64,000 bases of DNA, taken from contig CAYWSB010000005.1 of NCBI GenBank assembly GCA_964460465.1, positions 7,733 to 71,732 of the forward strand, read 5' to 3'. The position numbers and the translations under genes were made by a program. Origin of the DNA: SLRI01 sp964460465 (GTDB lineage: Bacteria; Pseudomonadota; Alphaproteobacteria; Geminicoccales; Geminicoccaceae). Shown here one piece after another: positions 60,922 through 64,000 of this stretch. Numbering within the stretch: position 1 is the stretch's first letter; each line of letters begins with the position of its first letter. The notes beneath the pieces are model-generated. The model worked only from the letters and a program-made list of their open reading frames with translations, did no database searches and was not told where the DNA came from.

Positions 60922-61767
60922 TCAGCTGGCGGCGGTTTGCAGGGCCAGCGACTGGGGCATCGGCAGCGGGCGATACGCGGCGAGCAGTTCCTCGTAGTCG
61001 TCGTAGTCGACGAGCTTCCACCCGGCCTCGCGAAAGCGGGCGAAGGCATCGGGACCGGGCAGCCGGTGGTAGCGACGTGCCTCGGTCCGCTGCACCTCGC
61101 CTGGCGGCCGCCGTCCGGCGCGCAGGTCGCCGATCACCTCCAGGAGCAGGTCGACCCCCTGCGGATAGAGCCGGCAGACGTGCCAGATCAGCGACCGCGC
61201 CGGCTCGACCGGCAGGTAGCGGCGGGCGATCACCGGGCCGGTGTCGATGCCCTCGTCCACCCAGTGCAGGGTGCAGCCGAGCTGTCGCTGGCCGTCCATG
61301 ATCTGGTGGAACGGGGCGAAGAGCCCGGCATAGCGCGGCAGGTCACCCGGATGCAGGTTGATCACGCCGAGCCGCGGCAGGGCCAGCAGGGACGCCGGAA
61401 AGATGTGGCTGAAGCGGATCGAGACCACGAGATCGGGGGCCATCTCCTGCAGCCGATCGTGCCAGTAGGGGCGTCGCAGGCGGTCGACCACGGCGAGCTC
61501 GCCGCCGTGGTCGCGGGCCAGCTCGGCATAGCTCCGACACCGCTCCCCGTCCATTTCCGGCGCCGCGGCGAGCAGGGGCCACAACCAGCTCTTGGGCAGC
61601 TGGCGCTCGAAGAAGCGCAGCGCACCGAGGTCCGGATCGGCGAGCTCCGCCGGCCGGTCGATGTCGGAGAGCCAGATCGACACGGTGCAGCCATGCAGCC
61701 CGCGGAGCAAATGGTTGACTGCCAGATTCGCGGCGAGATCGTTTTTCGCACAAATCAGAAGTTGCAT
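60922..61767 (-). CDS. Formyltransferase-fold protein
   Basis: A 281-residue protein of the Formyl_trans_N fold. The active-site motif is GVINLHPGDLPRYAGLFAPF (Asn and His of the N-x-H-P-G pattern), with the distal Asp in WVDEGIDTGPVIA, so the catalytic triad seems complete. Relatives move a formyl group from formyl-tetrahydrofolate to Met-tRNA, GAR or an amino-sugar nucleotide. The N-terminal strand (MQLLICAKNDLAANLAVNHL) is atypical, and the C-terminus lacks the Met-tRNA formyltransferase RNA-binding domain. It heads the signalling operon, 16 bases before the first sensor gene. The substrate is unknown; a small-molecule or sugar amine is likely. Confidence 0.82.
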   Translation of the reverse strand: MQLLICAKNDLAANLAVNHLLRGLHGCTVSIWLSDIDRPAELADPDLGALRFFERQLPKSWLWPLLAAAPEMDGERCRSYAELARDHGGELAVVDRLRRPYWHDRLQEMAPDLVVSIRFSHIFPASLLALPRLGVINLHPGDLPRYAGLFAPFHQIMDGQRQLGCTLHWVDEGIDTGPVIARRYLPVEPARSLIWHVCRLYPQGVDLLLEVIGDLRAGRRPPGEVQRTEARRYHRLPGPDAFARFREAGWKLVDYDDYEELLAAYRPLPMPQSLALQTAAS

Positions 61768-62125
61768 ACGCCGCCCTTCGCGAGACCCGCCAACTGAATA
61801 AACCAATCGCCAGGACGCTGCCACTGTTACGACGGCGGGAGCCTGGCCAAGCGCGACCGCGCATGGGCGAACGGCCCCTGCCGCGCTGCGGGGCGCCGCA
61901 CTCGCTGCTGCTCCGCCCCGGTGACCGTCATGCCCGTCCGCTGGCCTGTCGGGCCGGCGATCGCGGCGCCGCGCTGTCAACAGCCCTAGTGCGGGATTGC
62001 CGCAGGCGGCCTAAGGTGCCTCCGGGCAACGCTGGCGCGCGGTCGACGACGGTGGCGCCGGGCTGCTCGACACCTGTCAGGAGCAATGCGTGCGCCCGCT
62101 CGCCGGGCGCACCGGGGACGAGACC
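61768..62125. other. Divergent intergenic region, formyltransferase-like gene / rpiA
   Basis: These 358 bases separate the minus-strand signalling operon from rpiA on the plus strand and must hold both promoters. A short AT-richer patch (about 61795-61812) lies near the formyltransferase-like gene. A perfect minus-strand TTGACA at 61980-61975 has no -10 at the right distance. I see no repeat or RNA gene. Confidence 0.45.
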
Positions 62126-62848
62126 ATGAGCCGAGCCGATCTGTCACCGCAGGACCGGGCCAAGCGCGCCGCAGGTGCCGCCGCCATCGACCGCTTCGTG
62201 CGGCCGGGCATGAAGCTGGGCCTCGGCTCCGGCACGACGTCGCACTGGATGGTGCGCGCCCTCGGCGAGCGGGTGCGGGCCGGGCTCGACGTCGTGGGTG
62301 TGCCGACCTCGACCGGCACGGCCGAGCTGGCACGCGAGGTGGGTGTCAGGCTGGTCGACCTCAACGACGTGGGCGAGCTCGATCTCACGCTCGATGGAGC
62401 CGACGAGGTCGACCGGCAGCTGCGCATGATCAAGGGCGGTGGCGCCTGCCTGCTCTGGGAGAAGATCGTGGCGGCGGCCTCGAAGAGCATGATCGCCATG
62501 GTCGACGACAAGAAGGTGGTGGAGACGCTCGGCGCCTTCCCGCTGCCGGTGGAGGTGGTCCGCTTCGGCTGGCGATCGACCGAGCGGCTGATCCGCCGCG
62601 CCCTCGAGCGGCACGGGCTGGAGGGGCGGGGGATCGCCCTGCGCGGCGGCGTGGCCGACCCGGTGACGACCGACAGCGGCCATCTCATCCTCGACTGCCA
62701 CCTCGGCGCCATCGCCGATCCCGACGCGCTGGAAGCGGCCTTGACCGCCATCCCGGGCGTGGTCGAGAACGGCCTCTTCTGCAAGGTCGCCCGGGCGATG
62801 GTCGTGGGCTACCCGGACGGCACGGTGCGGGAAGTCGGCCCGGCCTGA
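62126..62848 (+). CDS. rpiA: Ribose-5-phosphate isomerase A
   Basis: A 240-residue RpiA. All signatures are present: VRPGMKLGLGSGTTSHWMV at the phosphate loop, LDLTLDGADEVDRQLRMIKG with the catalytic Asp and the following KGGGACLLWEKIVA with the catalytic Glu and Lys. It interconverts ribose-5-phosphate and ribulose-5-phosphate in the pentose phosphate pathway. The ATG at 62126 follows GGGGACGAG; a GTG twelve codons upstream is less likely. It is divergent from the signalling operon and convergent with the DUF2950 gene. Confidence 0.95.
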   Translation: MSRADLSPQDRAKRAAGAAAIDRFVRPGMKLGLGSGTTSHWMVRALGERVRAGLDVVGVPTSTGTAELAREVGVRLVDLNDVGELDLTLDGADEVDRQLRMIKGGGACLLWEKIVAAASKSMIAMVDDKKVVETLGAFPLPVEVVRFGWRSTERLIRRALERHGLEGRGIALRGGVADPVTTDSGHLILDCHLGAIADPDALEAALTAIPGVVENGLFCKVARAMVVGYPDGTVREVGPA

Positions 62849-62888
62849 CGCCGGTCCGCCATGGCCGCTGCGCCGCAGGCGCGCGGCG

Positions 62889-63800
62889 TCAATCGTCGAC
62901 CGGGCGCCAGCGCGGGCCCGGGTCGAAGGCGCCGATGGCGGCGGCCAGTGTCTCCGCCTCGGGCCCGAGATCGGCCTCGTAGATCTCGCCCAGATGGCTG
63001 ACCTTGAAGGTCATGATGCCCGAGTTGCCGTAGTCGGCGGGCCACGCCACGAGGCCGAAACCGGCGATCATCCGGCCGTTGATCACGTAGTCGTAGGCGC
63101 CGCCCGGAGCGTGCTCGCCCTGCCGGCCGAGGATGCGGAAACGGTAGCCTTAATAGGGCTCGCCGTCCCGCCGGTGGCGCAGGTAGTCCGCCTCCTCCGC
63201 GGCGAGCGGCCCGAGCGGGCTGCGCTCCGCACCCGCGGCGGCGGGCCAGAAGAGGCCGTCCTGCTGGCCCTCGCTGCTGATCAGGCGCTGCGCGAACTCG
63301 GGCACGCCGTCGCCGTTGCGGTCGACCGAACCGTATTCGCGCTGGGCCCGCACATAGGCCCGGATGGCGACGATCGCCGCGAGCTCGTTCTCGCCGATCC
63401 GCCGGTCGAGGATCTCCTCGAGCCCCTCCGCCGTGTCGAAGCGCCACGCGCCGTTCTGCTGGACGATCGGAATCGGCATCGGCCAACCCAGCCGGCCCAT
63501 CAAGAGGACGAAGCTGTCGGGCTCGCGGCCGGGCGCCAGGCTGAGCGACTCGGCCGCGGCGTTGCGGGCGGCGGCCACGGTCTGCCGGGCACTGGCCGGG
63601 TCGGCACCGACCAGCTGGTCCTGGTGCTCGGAGCCGAAAAGCTCGAGCAGCGCCGTGCCGTCAGGCGCCTGGAGTGCTGCCGCGAAGGCATCCCTGGGCG
63701 CATCGGGCGAGGCGAAGCGGGGCTGCTCGGCGGCGGCCGTGGCGGCCACCAGCAGGCCGGCCAAGGCCAGGGCCGGGGCCCGTCTGATCATCGATCGCAT
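62889..63800 (-). pseudogene. DUF2950-family periplasmic protein interrupted by an in-frame stop
   Basis: The frame from ATG 63800 (GGGAGA upstream, signal peptide MIRRAPALALAGLLVAATAA) runs 216 codons to a TAA at 63152-63150, then continues in the same frame for 86 more codons to a TGA at 62891-62889. Both sides match one DUF2950 protein of about 300 residues. Before the stop is RDGEPY; directly after it come GYRFRILGRQGEHAPGGAYD and YVINGRMIAGFGLVAWPADYG, which form the conserved C-terminal core of the family. A single base change, for example in a Tyr codon, would explain it. It could be a pseudogene, a sequencing error or a stop read through. Confidence 0.82.
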
Positions 63801-64000
63801 CGTCGTTCTCCCGACCGCCGCCCGCGCCCGCCGCCACCGCGGCTGCCGGCCCCACGCCGTCTGTGCGCCTCAACCTGCCGCTGGCCGCCGCGTGGCGCCA
63901 GGGCCCCTCGACGGCCACCGCCGTCGCCGCGCTGGGCCAGTTGCTGGCGCAGCGGTGCCGCCTCCCGCTGGACCTGGCGCTGCGGTGCCGCCGCCCGGCG
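63788..64000 (-). CDS. Arg/Gly/Gln-rich C-terminal end of an upstream gene (partial, possibly DUF3300)
   Basis: Entering at the right edge, one minus frame stays open for 70 codons and stops at 63790-63788, overlapping the DUF2950 start by 13 bases. The residues are low-complexity: RQVQREAAPLRQQLAQRGDG and later AGSRGGGGRGRRSGERR. DUF3300 genes are often found next to DUF2950 genes and end in such basic Gly-rich tails, so that identity is suggested. With only the tail visible it is uncertain, and a competing frame in the same stretch also stays open. Confidence 0.4.
   Translation of the reverse strand, partial: RRAAAPQRQVQREAAPLRQQLAQRGDGGGRRGALAPRGGQRQVEAHRRRGAGSRGGGGRGRRSGERRCDR

Noticed and set aside
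61975..61980. Perfect TTGACA on the minus strand upstream of the signalling operon
   Set aside because: Sixteen to eighteen bases downstream the sequence is GC-only, with nothing like a -10 hexamer.
61768..61980. Longer start for the formyltransferase-like protein at 61980
   Set aside because: The added 71 residues are Arg/Ala-rich without similarity to the fold, while ATG at 61767 directly begins the first beta strand.
1..64000. CRISPR arrays, tRNA or rRNA genes, insertion sequences or attachment sites
   Set aside because: No regularly spaced repeats, transposase or integrase motifs, or cloverleaf-like segments were noticed. A tool-based scan would be more sensitive.

Overview
The window is high-GC DNA (about 70% G+C), densely coded and without any tRNA or rRNA gene. 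TctABC-type and NMT1/THI5-type transporters, a DUF993 protein, RsbU/RsbW/STAS-type signalling and a Wzx/Wzy polysaccharide locus together suggest the chromosome of an alphaproteobacterium, perhaps a Rhodospirillales relative. That placement is an inference from gene content only.

Layout. 1-2299: two DAO-family flavin oxidoreductases on the minus strand; the first runs off the left edge. 2389-19344: an exopolysaccharide/capsule locus read divergently from an AT-richer control region (8795-9107). The minus arm carries a DegT aminotransferase, GT4 transferase, Wzx flippase, second GT4 transferase and O-antigen ligase/polymerase. The plus arm carries a membrane CapD/PglF-like dehydratase, a Wzc-like co-polymerase/tyrosine kinase, a PglA-like GT4, a PglC-like phosphoglycosyl transferase, two paralogous acyltransferase-like proteins and a cupin/JmjC-like protein. 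19346-27332: a Gfo/Idh oxidoreductase, a PLP decarboxylase, an SsuABC-like ABC transporter and a divergent flavin monooxygenase.

27369-44113: a catabolic/transport region that appears to be one regulon. A TetR regulator (37731-38441) lies among four copies of the palindrome GTAACC-N4-GGTTAC. These stand before a ten-gene operon (DapA-like aldolase, ABC ATPase, Gfo/Idh, DUF993, TctC, TctB, TctA, two isomerases, an enolase-superfamily enzyme), before tetR itself (shared with a divergent substrate-binding protein), before a PhyH/SDR/GNAT operon, and before an ABC permease (shared with a divergent MetE-like gene). The three parts of one ABC importer are thus scattered over three transcription units but share the operator.

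44207-48998: two tandem RTX proteins, a cobalt-type nitrile hydratase with its accessory protein, and a TauE/SafE exporter. 49030-61767: a long translationally coupled minus-strand operon that looks like an elaborate partner-switching signalling system. It encodes a formyltransferase-fold protein, a membrane sensor, a sensor fused to an MFS transporter, an orphan ABC substrate-binding protein, two more membrane sensors, a sensor/HAMP/PP2C phosphatase, a TPR/class III cyclase/RsbW-type ATPase fusion and a STAS anti-anti-sigma protein. I regard it as the most unusual part of the window. 62126-64000: rpiA, a DUF2950 gene broken by one in-frame stop codon, and the Arg/Gly-rich tail of an upstream gene, possibly DUF3300.
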